A DNA stretch of 64,000 nucleotides from Bradyrhizobiaceae bacterium (lineage in GTDB: Bacteria > Pseudomonadota > Alphaproteobacteria > Rhizobiales > Xanthobacteraceae): contig CP078014.1 in the NCBI GenBank assembly GCA_020544565.1, positions 3,350,016-3,414,015 on the forward strand, given 5' to 3'. Made by a program: the position numbers and the translations under genes. Under the pieces are notes generated by a model. It was not told where the DNA came from and made no database searches. It worked only from the letters and a program-made list of their open reading frames with translations. Positions 26,621-33,836 of the stretch are shown here, one piece after another (position 1 is the stretch's first letter; each line of letters opens with the position of its first letter).

Positions 26621-27235
26621 ATGACACTCCGGGTCTCAGGAAAAAGCATCAGCGTCGGCGAAGCCCTGCGCGATCGCGTGAGCGCCCGCACCGACGAAGT
26701 GCTGCGGAAATATTTCGACGGCAATTATTCGGGGCACATCACGCTGAGCAAGGATGGCTTCGGCTTCCGCACCGACTGCGCGCTTCATCTCGATTCCGGA
26801 ATCACCCTCGAAGCCGACGCCACCGCAGCGGATGCCTATGCCAGCGCCGACCAGGCGCTGCTCATGATCGAGAAGCGGCTGCGCCGCTACAAGAGCCGGC
26901 TCAAGGACCGCTCGCTGCGCAAGGCGCATGCGGCGTCCGCCGCCCTGTCCGAAATCAACGGTGGGGCGCTCGACGCGCAGAGCTATGTGATCGAAGCGCC
27001 GGCGGACGGCGAGGATGACGTCATCGAGTTCAACCCCGTCATCATCGCCGAGGCGGCGACCTCGCTGCGGCGGTTTTCCGTGAGCGAGGCGGTGATGGAA
27101 TTGGACATGACCGGGGCGGCGGTGCTGGTGTTCCAGCACGGCGGCAGCGGCCGGGTCAACGTGATCTATCGCCGGCCGGACGGCAATGTCGGCTGGATCG
27201 ATCCCCCTGTGGTCGGGGGGGAGGTTCGCCATTGA
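26621..27235 (+). CDS. hpf: Ribosome hibernation promoting factor, long form
   Basis: 204 residues. The N-terminal S30AE domain is at about 1-100 (LRVSGKSISVGEALRDRVSARTDEVLRKYFDG...AYASADQALLMIEKRLRRYKSRLKDR). The C-terminal dimerisation domain is at about 140-200 (FSVSEAVMELDMTGAAVLVFQHGGSGRVNVIYRRPDGNVGWIDP). The long form pairs 70S ribosomes into inactive 100S particles in resting cells. It lies 86 bases after rpoN. Confidence 0.95.
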   Translation: MTLRVSGKSISVGEALRDRVSARTDEVLRKYFDGNYSGHITLSKDGFGFRTDCALHLDSGITLEADATAADAYASADQALLMIEKRLRRYKSRLKDRSLRKAHAASAALSEINGGALDAQSYVIEAPADGEDDVIEFNPVIIAEAATSLRRFSVSEAVMELDMTGAAVLVFQHGGSGRVNVIYRRPDGNVGWIDPPVVGGEVRH

Positions 27236-27374
27236 CGCCCCGGGCAAGCCTCACTATGGTCCGCCGCCTTTGAGAGCCGCGGCCACAGGATGGTTCCGGT
27301 GGCCCAGTGTGATCCGGTTTGGTGCCGATCTTGATCTTTCACCCACGACTTGAGCTTTCATCTCGGAACGTTCC

Positions 27375-27833
27375 ATGACGATTACCGATCTGGTCGCGCC
27401 CGAGGCGATTCTTCCTGCGTTGAAAGTCAACAGCAAGAAGCAGGCGCTGCAGGAACTGTCGGCGCGGGCGGCTGCCCTCACCGGGCAGAACGAACGCGCC
27501 ATCTTCGAGGTGCTCTTGCAGCGCGAGAAGCTCGGCACCACCGCGGTCGGCTATGGCGTGGCGATTCCCCACGGCAAATTGCCGAAGCTTGACCGCATGT
27601 GGGGGCTGTTCGCGCGGCTGGAACGGCCGATCGATTTCGAGGCCATGGACGGCCAGCCGGTCGATCTCGTGTTCCTGCTGCTGGCGCCGGAAGGCGCCGG
27701 CGCCGATCATCTCAAGGCGCTGGCGCGGGTGGCGCGGCTGCTGCGCGATCAGGAGATCGCCAAGAAGCTGCGCGCCTCGAAGGACGCGGAGGCGCTGTAT
27801 TCGGTGCTGGCGCTGCCGGCCAACGCGGCGTAG
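27375..27833 (+). CDS. ptsN: Nitrogen-PTS EIIA component
   Basis: 152 residues of the PTS EIIA type 2 fold. The phospho-acceptor His is in GYGVAIPHGKLPKL (about residue 66). VFLLLAPEGAGADHLKALARVARLL follows. It acts in the PTS-Ntr phosphorelay, which has regulatory rather than transport roles. It follows rpoN and hpf as in most proteobacteria. A 460-base gap with repeats and a gene remnant follows. Confidence 0.95.
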   Translation: MTITDLVAPEAILPALKVNSKKQALQELSARAAALTGQNERAIFEVLLQREKLGTTAVGYGVAIPHGKLPKLDRMWGLFARLERPIDFEAMDGQPVDLVFLLLAPEGAGADHLKALARVARLLRDQEIAKKLRASKDAEALYSVLALPANAA

Positions 27834-28230
27834 CGGCGCGGTCTTCCCGCAGATTTTCTTCGCATTGTTTGAATTTCAGCGCGCGCATGCGCTGTATGTT
27901 CTGCTGCCCGATATTTGGTCGTCCCGACCAATGGGTCCGGCTTCGCAGGCCCGATGACAGGACAAGCTTTGGCCGGGACCCAGCAGCATCCCTGTCGTCG
28001 TTGTCTTAAAGAAATCCGCCGACCAGCGCTCCACAGACAAGCCGGTGGTTCTCGGTCCCGGCTTGCGCTGCGCTTGCCGGGACGACGAAAGAGAGATGTC
28101 CAACATTACAGCATCGGCGAAATAAAAGCGGCAGCGCTGCGCGCGCCGCCGCCTGCCTCATGACCGGATACGATCAGCATGTCGCGGATCTGCATCGCCA
28201 CGCCGCGATGCCTGTCGTGTCTCCGGCGCG
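27834..28230. other. Repeat-rich intergenic stretch after ptsN
   Basis: No gene is supportable here. Recognisable pieces are a family B-like GGGTCCGGCTTCGCAGGCCC at 27931-27950, a CCCGGCTTGCGCTGCGCTTG / CCGGGACGAC palindromic element at 28060-28085, and a hairpin region at 28124-28157 that resembles, in diverged form, the terminator at 30312-30340. This last piece leads into the DUF1150 fragment at 28231. Confidence 0.5.
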
Positions 28231-28272
28231 TCAGTGCACGCTGACGGTCTGCAGTTCGTGGCTCCAGGCATT
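28219..28272 (-). pseudogene. Fragment of the DUF1150 gene 3' end (truncated duplicate)
   Basis: 54 bases match 30371-30424 at 50 positions. Read on the minus strand the fragment encodes NAWSHELQTVSVH and a stop; the intact gene ends NAWSNELQTVSVH. Homology stops abruptly at 28272, just before the end of the LysR gene at 28294. It is too short to function and reads as the scar of an insertion or recombination. Confidence 0.8.
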
Positions 28273-28293
28273 TCTCTCGCTTCCCGGTCTCTT

Positions 28294-29181
28294 TCAGCGC
28301 GGCCGCGCGGCCCAGTTCCTTTCCTTCAGCAGGGCCAGAAACGCCCTCGTGGCCGCGCTGCGATAGCCGCCCTTGCGGAGCAGGGCCGACGTCGTTCGCG
28401 TTGCGAATGGGGGGTCGAGCGCGATGGCGCTGAAGCCGGGCAGATTCCGTGCTGTCGCTGCGGGCAGAATGGTGGCGAGCGAGGAGCTTTGCACGATCGC
28501 GACAAGGGCATCGACCGAATTGGATTCGAGAGCAATCCGCGGCTGCACCCCGTTCGTCTTCAGATACTGATTGATCGGCGCGCGCGTCACGAAGGCCCCG
28601 TCCAGCAGAGCCAGGTCGAGACCGGCAAGACGGGTGGCGGCAAGTTTCCGCCGCCCGGCCAGCGGATGATCCTTGCCGACGACGACGCAGAGCTGCGCAT
28701 CGTGCAGGGGTTCCGTCACCACATCGAGCGACGCAAGATCTCCGAGACCGACGCCGATGTCGTAGCGATCGTCCAGCAGGCCTCTCTCCATGGCGGTCTG
28801 GGCCAGAATATCCACGGTCAGATCGATGCCCGGATGTCGCCGTCGAAACGCGCCGACCACGGGGCCGACAAGATAGGTCGTAAACAGCGGAAGAAACGCA
28901 ACGCGGAGAATGCCGCTTGCCAGATTTTCAACGTCACGCGCGGCGCGTTGCGCGGCATCGAGATTCTGGAAGGCAGATTTCAAATGCCGGATATAGGCCT
29001 GTCCCGCATCGGTGGGCCTGACGGTCCGGCCGGAGCGGTCGAGCAGTTTGGTGCCGAGTCTGTCTTCGAGATACCTGATCTGCTGCGACAGCGCGGGCTG
29101 TGAAACGTTAAGCGCTTCCGCTGCACGGGTGAAGCCGCCGTGATCGACAACCGCCAGCAGATATCGCGCGGGACGCAACAT
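28294..29181 (-). CDS. LysR-family transcriptional regulator
   Basis: 295 residues. The N-terminal winged helix-turn-helix is YLLAVVDHGGFTRAAEALNVSQPALSQQIRYLEDRLGTKLLDRSGR. The periplasmic-binding-like effector domain spans about 90-290 (LASGILRVAFLPLFTTYLVGPVVGAFRRRHPGIDLTVDIL). It resembles the CynR/CbbR-like class; the effector is unknown. It diverges from the TDT transporter gene with 101 bases between starts, the usual LysR/target layout, so that gene is its likely target. Together they form an insertion between ptsN and the DUF1150/hsp20 pair. Confidence 0.9.
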   Translation of the reverse strand: MLRPARYLLAVVDHGGFTRAAEALNVSQPALSQQIRYLEDRLGTKLLDRSGRTVRPTDAGQAYIRHLKSAFQNLDAAQRAARDVENLASGILRVAFLPLFTTYLVGPVVGAFRRRHPGIDLTVDILAQTAMERGLLDDRYDIGVGLGDLASLDVVTEPLHDAQLCVVVGKDHPLAGRRKLAATRLAGLDLALLDGAFVTRAPINQYLKTNGVQPRIALESNSVDALVAIVQSSSLATILPAATARNLPGFSAIALDPPFATRTTSALLRKGGYRSAATRAFLALLKERNWAARPR

Positions 29182-29209
29182 AAGATTTTTCTTATCGATC
29201 TGATCAGAT
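29180..29209. promoter_or_regulatory. Candidate LysR operator / autoregulatory palindromes
   Basis: Two dyads sit at the LysR start: ATAAGA-TTTT-TCTTAT (29180-29195) and the perfect 12-base palindrome ATCTGATCAGAT (29198-29209). Their place between divergent promoters, overlapping the LysR start codon, fits repressor/activator binding. Binding itself is inferred. Confidence 0.5.
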
Positions 29210-29282
29210 ATCGGTCTTGGACATTATGACCGCCCGCGCCGAGATTTGGAAGGCACCTTGAGGTGCTGGAAGAACGGCGTGC

Positions 29283-30293
29283 ATGTCGGACATATCCTGC
29301 CCTGTGACGAATCCTCCGCGTTCGCTCGCGGCGGCCAATTTTAGCATGGTCCTTGGACTGGCCGGGCTGGGTCAGGCATGGCGTGCCGCCGCGGTGCTGT
29401 TCGACATCCCCCGCCCGATCGGCGAGGCCGTCGTCGGGCTCGCCGCGGCGATTTGGGCGGTTCTTCTGGTTGCCTATGCCGCCAGCGCTCTTCGCGCGCC
29501 GGCCGCTGTCGGCGCGGAGTTCAGGCATCCCGCGCAGGGTGCGACGCCCGCGCTTCTCGGCATCGCGACATTGCTGATGGTGCCTGCCGTGCGGCCTTAT
29601 TCGGCGATGGCGGCGGGCATTCTCCTCGTGGCGGGCGTGTCCTGGCATTTGCTGTTTGCAATGTGGCACTCGGGTCTGGGGTGGCGCACCGGCCGCGATC
29701 CTCGCAGCCTCAGTCCCACGGTCTACCTCCCGACGGTCGCAGGCAATTTCACCAGCAGCGCGGCGTTTGGCGTGATGGGATGGCCGAATATTGGCTGGTG
29801 CTTCATGGGGGCGGGCTTCTTCTCCTGGCTTGCGCTTGAATCGCTCATTTTGCAGCGCATCTGGGATTCGGACACCTTCCCAGCCGCGCAGCGTTCGAGC
29901 ATTGGTATTCATCTCGCGCCGCCTGCGGTCGCCGGGGCCTCGTGGCTGACGCTTGTCACCACGCCCGATCATTGGGTCGTGATGCTCTGGGGCTACGGCC
30001 TGTTTCAACTGGCGCTGGGGTGCCGGCTGGTCGGCTGGCTTCGTGAGCAGCCGTTCTCTGTCGCGTACTGGTCTTACACGTTCGGTGTTTCAAGCACCGC
30101 GGTGATCGCCGTCAAGCTCGCGCTCGCCGGCGTTCCGGTCGCGGTGCATGTCGCGGCGCCGATCCTGCTGCTGGCCACCCTGTTCGAAGGATACTTGCTT
30201 GCGCGCACGCTGTTGCATGGAGCTCGTACGCTGTGGGCCGCTGTTCGATCGGATGTCATTCGTCCGTCCGCGCCCCCATCATCCGCGGGTTGA
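29283..30293 (+). CDS. TDT-family (TehA/SLAC1-like) transporter
   Basis: 336 residues, with roughly ten hydrophobic helices. It shows the TDT pattern: an N-terminal PPRSLAAANFSMVLGLAGLGQAWRAA, then SPTVYLPTVAGNFTSSAAFGVMGWP, FFSWLALESLILQRI and WSYTFGVSSTAVIAVKLAL. Members export sulfite, dicarboxylates, tellurite or pass chloride; the substrate here is unknown. It is divergently arranged with a LysR gene and ends at a strong convergent terminator. Its codon usage looks less GC-extreme than the flanking genes. Confidence 0.85.
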   Translation: MSDISCPVTNPPRSLAAANFSMVLGLAGLGQAWRAAAVLFDIPRPIGEAVVGLAAAIWAVLLVAYAASALRAPAAVGAEFRHPAQGATPALLGIATLLMVPAVRPYSAMAAGILLVAGVSWHLLFAMWHSGLGWRTGRDPRSLSPTVYLPTVAGNFTSSAAFGVMGWPNIGWCFMGAGFFSWLALESLILQRIWDSDTFPAAQRSSIGIHLAPPAVAGASWLTLVTTPDHWVVMLWGYGLFQLALGCRLVGWLREQPFSVAYWSYTFGVSSTAVIAVKLALAGVPVAVHVAAPILLLATLFEGYLLARTLLHGARTLWAAVRSDVIRPSAPPSSAG

Positions 30294-30311
30294 ACGCCGC
30301 CTCACAAACAA

Positions 30312-30340
30312 AAACGGCAGCGCCCGGCGCGCTGCCGTTT
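30312..30340. terminator. Bidirectional intrinsic terminator
   Basis: An 11-bp stem AAACGGCAGCG / CGCTGCCGTTT (30312-30322, 30330-30340) with flanking A- and T-rich bases on both strands. It sits between the convergent TDT transporter and DUF1150 gene and can serve both. Confidence 0.8.
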
Positions 30341-30382
30341 CGTTAAGTGCTCTCGTCGCGCCGCTGCCGCGTCTCCGGCGCC

Positions 30383-30646
30383 TCAGTGCACGCTGACGGT
30401 CTGCAGCTCGTTGCTCCATGCATTGGCGACCGCCGCCTCGCGGCTGTCGGTCAGCATGATCGGCGTGCCGTCGGCGGCATGCAGCGCGAACAGCTTGAGG
30501 CCGGGCGCGATGCGCGGCGCCTGCGGAAACAGGCCCGGCACGTCTTCCGAGCGAATCTGCTTGACGTAGGCGATATGGCCTTCGCCGAGGGTTGCCAGCG
30601 CCTCCAGCGAGACGGCGGGTTCAAGGACGGAATGATCTTCAGTCAT
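30383..30646 (-). CDS. DUF1150 family small protein
   Basis: 87 residues: LEALATLGEGHIAYVKQIRSEDVPGLFPQAPRIAPGLKLFALHAADGTPIMLTDSREAAVANAW. This is the DUF1150 pattern, common in Rhizobiales downstream of small heat-shock genes. The function is unknown. It follows hsp20 by 51 bases and is probably heat-induced with it. A truncated copy of its 3' end lies at 28219-28272. Confidence 0.85.
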   Translation of the reverse strand: MTEDHSVLEPAVSLEALATLGEGHIAYVKQIRSEDVPGLFPQAPRIAPGLKLFALHAADGTPIMLTDSREAAVANAWSNELQTVSVH

Positions 30647-30697
30647 GGTCTCGACTCCTCACAGGTTACCAAGCGGTCGAGTCCGCTACTCGTTCCA

Positions 30698-31123
30698 TTA
30701 TTCGTGCTCATTGATCGCTATCGTCTTAACGACCCGCTCCGGCTCGGGACGAGCCAGATCGATCGACAGCAGGCCGTTCTTGAGGTCTGCGCCGAGGACA
30801 TACATCCCATCCGCCAGCACGAAGGTGCGCTGGAAGTGACGCGCGGCGATGCCGCGATGGATGAACTGCCGGGTCTTGTCGTCCTGCTGGCGGCCCCGGA
30901 TCACGAGCTGGTTTTCCTCAGTGGTGACATCGAGTTGGTCGCGGGTGAACCCTGCGACCGCCAGCGTGATCCGCAGGCGTTCGGGCTGGCCGTCCTCGCG
31001 GCGGCAGCGCTCGATGTTGTAGGGAGGATAGCCGTCTGCGCCTTTCACGACGCGGTCGAGCGCACGCTCGATCTCGTCGAATCCCAGCAGGAACGGACTC
31101 GATAGCGAAGGAACACGAGACAT
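30698..31123 (-). CDS. Small heat shock protein, Hsp20/IbpA class
   Basis: 141 residues. The alpha-crystallin domain begins NIERCRREDGQPERLRITLAVAGFTRDQLDVTTEENQLVIRGRQ and ends GLLSIDLARPEPE. The C-terminal IAI-type motif (KTIAINEHE) is used for oligomer contacts. It is an ATP-independent holdase, with features of class A rhizobial sHsps. The leader carries a ROSE-like thermometer and a sigma-32-like promoter (separate entries). Confidence 0.95.
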   Translation of the reverse strand: MSRVPSLSSPFLLGFDEIERALDRVVKGADGYPPYNIERCRREDGQPERLRITLAVAGFTRDQLDVTTEENQLVIRGRQQDDKTRQFIHRGIAARHFQRTFVLADGMYVLGADLKNGLLSIDLARPEPERVVKTIAINEHE

Positions 31124-31207
31124 CTACAAAGTCCTCTCGAAGCGACTTTGATGGTGGGAGCCCTTGCGGCGCTCCGTGGTTCCCGACCGCCTTTCGGCCG
31201 ACCGGTT
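31124..31207 (-). ncRNA. ROSE-type RNA thermometer in the hsp20 leader
   Basis: The 84-base leader ends in a hairpin formed by CAAAGTC and the closing GACTTTG, four bases before the ATG. It contains TCGCT facing AGAGGA, the U-Y-G-C-U / Shine-Dalgarno pairing with an unpaired G that defines ROSE elements. Two further hairpins lie upstream (around GGCCGAAAGGC and GAGC-GCCGCAAG-GGCTC). In Bradyrhizobium such leaders block translation at low temperature and melt on heat shock. Identification is by motif; it was not folded computationally. Confidence 0.75.
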
Positions 31208-31214
31208 GAAACGA

Positions 31215-31243
31215 ATATGGCGATCCTCAGAGGCTCGTTCAAG
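31215..31243 (-). promoter_or_regulatory. Candidate sigma-32 (RpoH) promoter of hsp20
   Basis: Minus strand CTTGAA (31243-31238), 17-base spacer, CCATAT (31220-31215). This fits the alphaproteobacterial heat-shock consensus CTTG-N17-C-TAT. The predicted start falls near 31207, giving the ROSE leader its expected length. Confidence 0.65.
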
Positions 31244-31364
31244 AACCTCCCAACCGCCTGTCACAACAATCGTTTCGCTGATCCTTGGCGGTGGCTGCGC
31301 GGGATCGCGCCCGTGGGAGTGCAGGATGGATGGAGCCAGGTCGAATTCCGAGGGCCGGAGAGGA

Positions 31365-31398
31365 GTCGCGCCGCCGCGCCATGGAGCGGCGGCGCGAC
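31365..31398 (-). terminator. Strong hairpin after the CoA-transferase gene
   Basis: A 13-bp perfect stem GTCGCGCCGCCGC / GCGGCGGCGCGAC with an eight-base loop begins 11 bases after the CoA-transferase stop. It has no T-tract, so it may protect the 3' end or assist Rho rather than act as an intrinsic terminator. Confidence 0.5.
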
Positions 31399-31409
31399 GG
31401 AAGCCGTTC

Positions 31410-32624
31410 TCAGCGCTTGCGCTGCTCGACCACCACGCCGGACGCCTTGAGGTCGGCGATCTCCTGGGCGGAGTAGCCGAACTCGCCGAGAATGGCGTCG
31501 GTGTGCTGGGCGAATTTCGGCGGGACGTGGCGCAGGCTGGCCTTGGTCCGGTCGAAGCGGATCGGCGAGGCGACGCCCTTGTACCAGTCCTTCTCGATCA
31601 CGTCGCCGCGGTGCTGGGTGTGGGCGTTGGCGAGCGCCTTGTCGACCGATTGCACCGGGCCGGCCGGCAGGCCCGCCGCGAGCAGTTTTCGGCACAGCGG
31701 CTCGCTGTCGAAATCCTTGAGGATATCGACCAGCACCGCGCGCAATTCCTCGCGATGGGCGATGCGGTCGCGGTTGCGGGCGAAGCGCGGATCGGTGCCG
31801 AGCTCCGGCCGGCCGAGCTCCTTCATCAGCTTGCGGAAGGTGCCGTCGTTGCCCACCCCCATGAAGATGTTACCGTCGCGCGCCGGAAACACCGCGTAGG
31901 GCACGAGGTTCGGATGCTCGTTGCCGGTCAGCGCCGGCGGCTTGCCGTGCAGGAAGTAGTTGGCGGTGTGCGGATGCATGATCGAGAGACCGACTTCATA
32001 AAGCGTGGTCTCAAGAAACTGGCCCTTGCCGGATTTGGCCCGCTCCGCCAGCGCCATCAGGATGCCGACCGCGGCGTAGAGCCCGGTGGACATGTCCACC
32101 AGCGCCACGCCGATGCGGGTCGGTCCGCTCTCCGGCGAGCCGGTGGAGGCCATCAGGCCGACCATGGACTGGATGATCGCGTCATAGCCGGGGTGGCCGC
32201 CATGGGGGCCGTCCGCGCCGAAACCGGAGATACGGCAGTGGATCAGGCGCGGAAACTTCTCGCGCAGGAAGTCGTTGCCGATGCCCCATTTGTCGAGCGT
32301 GCCGGGCTTGAAGTTCTCGGTCAGGACGTCGGCGGTCTCGAGCATCTTCATCAGCACCGCGCGTCCGCCCTCGGACGCGAGGTCGAGGCCGATCGAGCGT
32401 TTGTTGCGGTTGGTGCCGATGAAATAGGCGGCATCGTCGTCGTGGAACGGAGGGCCCCAGTCGCGGGTCTCGTCGCCCGCCGGCGGTTCGACCTTCACGA
32501 TATCCGCGCCGTGGTCGGCGAGAATCTGCGTGCAGTAGGGACCGCCGAGCACGCGCGTGAGATCGATCACGCGCAGTCCTGCCATCGCTCCGGAAGTGAT
32601 TTGCTGCTGAGGTTCAGTGGTCAT
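31410..32624 (-). CDS. CaiB/BaiF family CoA-transferase
   Basis: 404 residues if started at the ATG at 32624. Family III CoA-transferase: MAGLRVIDLTRVLGGPYCTQILADHGADIVKVEPPAGDETRDWGPP at the N-terminus, with catalytic Asp likely in the VALVDMSTGLYAAVGIL block near residue 180. TTLYEVGLSIMHPHTANYFL and FRKLMKELGRPELGTDPRFARN are further typical pieces. The substrate is unknown. The reading frame continues upstream without a stop into a GIY-YIG domain, so a fused product of about 497 residues from 32903 is possible. No good ribosome site is seen before 32624. Confidence 0.88.
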   Translation of the reverse strand: MTTEPQQQITSGAMAGLRVIDLTRVLGGPYCTQILADHGADIVKVEPPAGDETRDWGPPFHDDDAAYFIGTNRNKRSIGLDLASEGGRAVLMKMLETADVLTENFKPGTLDKWGIGNDFLREKFPRLIHCRISGFGADGPHGGHPGYDAIIQSMVGLMASTGSPESGPTRIGVALVDMSTGLYAAVGILMALAERAKSGKGQFLETTLYEVGLSIMHPHTANYFLHGKPPALTGNEHPNLVPYAVFPARDGNIFMGVGNDGTFRKLMKELGRPELGTDPRFARNRDRIAHREELRAVLVDILKDFDSEPLCRKLLAAGLPAGPVQSVDKALANAHTQHRGDVIEKDWYKGVASPIRFDRTKASLRHVPPKFAQHTDAILGEFGYSAQEIADLKASGVVVEQRKR

Positions 32625-32903
32625 CGCACTCTTGTTGGTTGAATGATTGTCGCATGATTGCGTCAACAAGCGCTTCTTTGCAAATGCGCGGCCCGAATGA
32701 GATTTCAAATATTTCTCAAATGCAAGTGCGTGAAGCTTCTCGGGGAAGGCGCAATACCAGGCAAGCCGCCATGGTGCGAATTTCGCGGTATGTGCGGATT
32801 TGCCCGCGTTGTGGTTGGCGAGCCTCTGCTTCAAATTGGCCGTCGCACCCGTGTAATTCTGCTCTGGGGTGGCCGTGCTTTGGAGAATATAGACGTACCA
32901 CAT
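32625..32903 (-). CDS. GIY-YIG nuclease domain, no stop of its own (in-frame with CoA-transferase)
   Basis: 93 codons: MWYVYILQSTATPEQNYTGATANLKQRLANHNAGKSAHTAKFAPWRLAWYCAF, with the hallmark V-YIL...Y-TGAT replacing GIY...YIG, and the usual end FEKYLKSHSGRAFAKKRL. Stand-alone homologues of this YhbQ-like group stop just after this point. Here the frame reads on through about 20 junction residues into the CoA-transferase. It may be a real fusion, or an inserted small gene that lost its stop. An earlier in-frame ATG exists at 32924. Confidence 0.72.
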
Positions 32904-33029
32904 GGCACGTATCTTCGGTTGCATGACTTCGGGACGTCAAACCCTTTCGGCATGCGTAGCCGGTGGTGCGGGGTGATCCGGATTTGAGGGTGTGAGTTAG
33001 CCCGTCGTCGCCCTTCGGGCTATGCCGGG

Positions 33030-33082
33030 CACGCTTCGCCTGCGGCACCGTGGCTGCGCCACGCGTAGCCGCAGGCGAAGCG

Positions 33083-33084
<2 letters not shown>
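33030..33084. repeat. 17-bp inverted repeat hairpin abutting tRNA-Ala
   Basis: CACGCTTCGCCTGCGGC (33030-33046) and its exact complement (33068-33084), 21-base loop. The right arm runs into the encoded CCA of the tRNA. It may act as a processed 3' end of the tRNA transcript or be a REP-like insertion. Confidence 0.7.
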
Positions 33085-33158
<74 letters not shown>

Positions 33159-33280
33159 GAACCTGTCGCCGCGCGGTGGGACAGCGCGGCGGAAACGTCT
33201 TAGCGGTTTTTTTCAAACCTGCAATCGGTACGCACCGCCTCGGTGCGCGAATCCCGAAAGATCACACTTGAGGATTTATC

Positions 33281-33688
33281 TCAAGTCTCTTCGTCGCTGC
33301 CGACGTCGCCGATGATGTCGGTGACATCCTCGTCGTCTTCCTCGTCCTCGGCGATGAAGGTCGAATCGTCGTCGTCATCGTCGCCGATGCTGTCATCGAC
33401 CTCGATGTCGTCCTCGGATTCCGGCAGCACGGCCTTGACCTTGCCGGTGTTCTCCTCGGCATCGGCCTCCTCCAGCGAGATCAGCTCTTCGGTCTCGGCG
33501 GGCTCCGGCGCATTGGCGTTGGCGGCAGCGGCGCGGGCGGCGTCGCCGCGGCCGCGCGCCACCGGCGGCGGCGCGATCGGCACGACCTCGCCGGTATAGG
33601 GCGAAATCACCGGGGTCTTGTTGAGGTCATAGAACTTTTTGCCCGTGGTCGGGCAGATGCGCTTGGTTCCGAGATCGGCTTTGGCCAC
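33281..33688 (-). CDS. TIGR02300 family protein
   Basis: 135 residues. The short zinc-ribbon-like N-terminus (M)[37 protein letters not shown] is characteristic of this alphaproteobacterial family. A very acidic tail (Asp/Glu runs at about residues 90-135) follows. The function is unknown. The start is GTG at 33688, with AGGA upstream and the exact family N-terminus. It diverges from aroA. Confidence 0.85.
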   Translation of the reverse strand: MAKADLGTKRICPTTGKKFYDLNKTPVISPYTGEVVPIAPPPVARGRGDAARAAAANANAPEPAETEELISLEEADAEENTGKVKAVLPESEDDIEVDDSIGDDDDDDSTFIAEDEEDDEDVTDIIGDVGSDEET

Positions 33689-33836
33689 GGCTTTTCGTCC
33701 TAAGGATGTCTTGAAAAAGCGGTGCTTCACTTGGCTAGTTGCGGGGCTGCTGTCAATAGCGCTCTCGGTCACGGCGCGCGGCGTGACGCGCCCGATGCGT
33801 CGTGGTAGGAGCGCCGCGAACGCAAGGGAGACCGTC

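Noticed and set aside
28160..28366. A small plus-strand protein gene after ptsN
   Set aside because: The frame is made from the DUF1150 remnant and the antisense of the LysR end, with no ribosome site.
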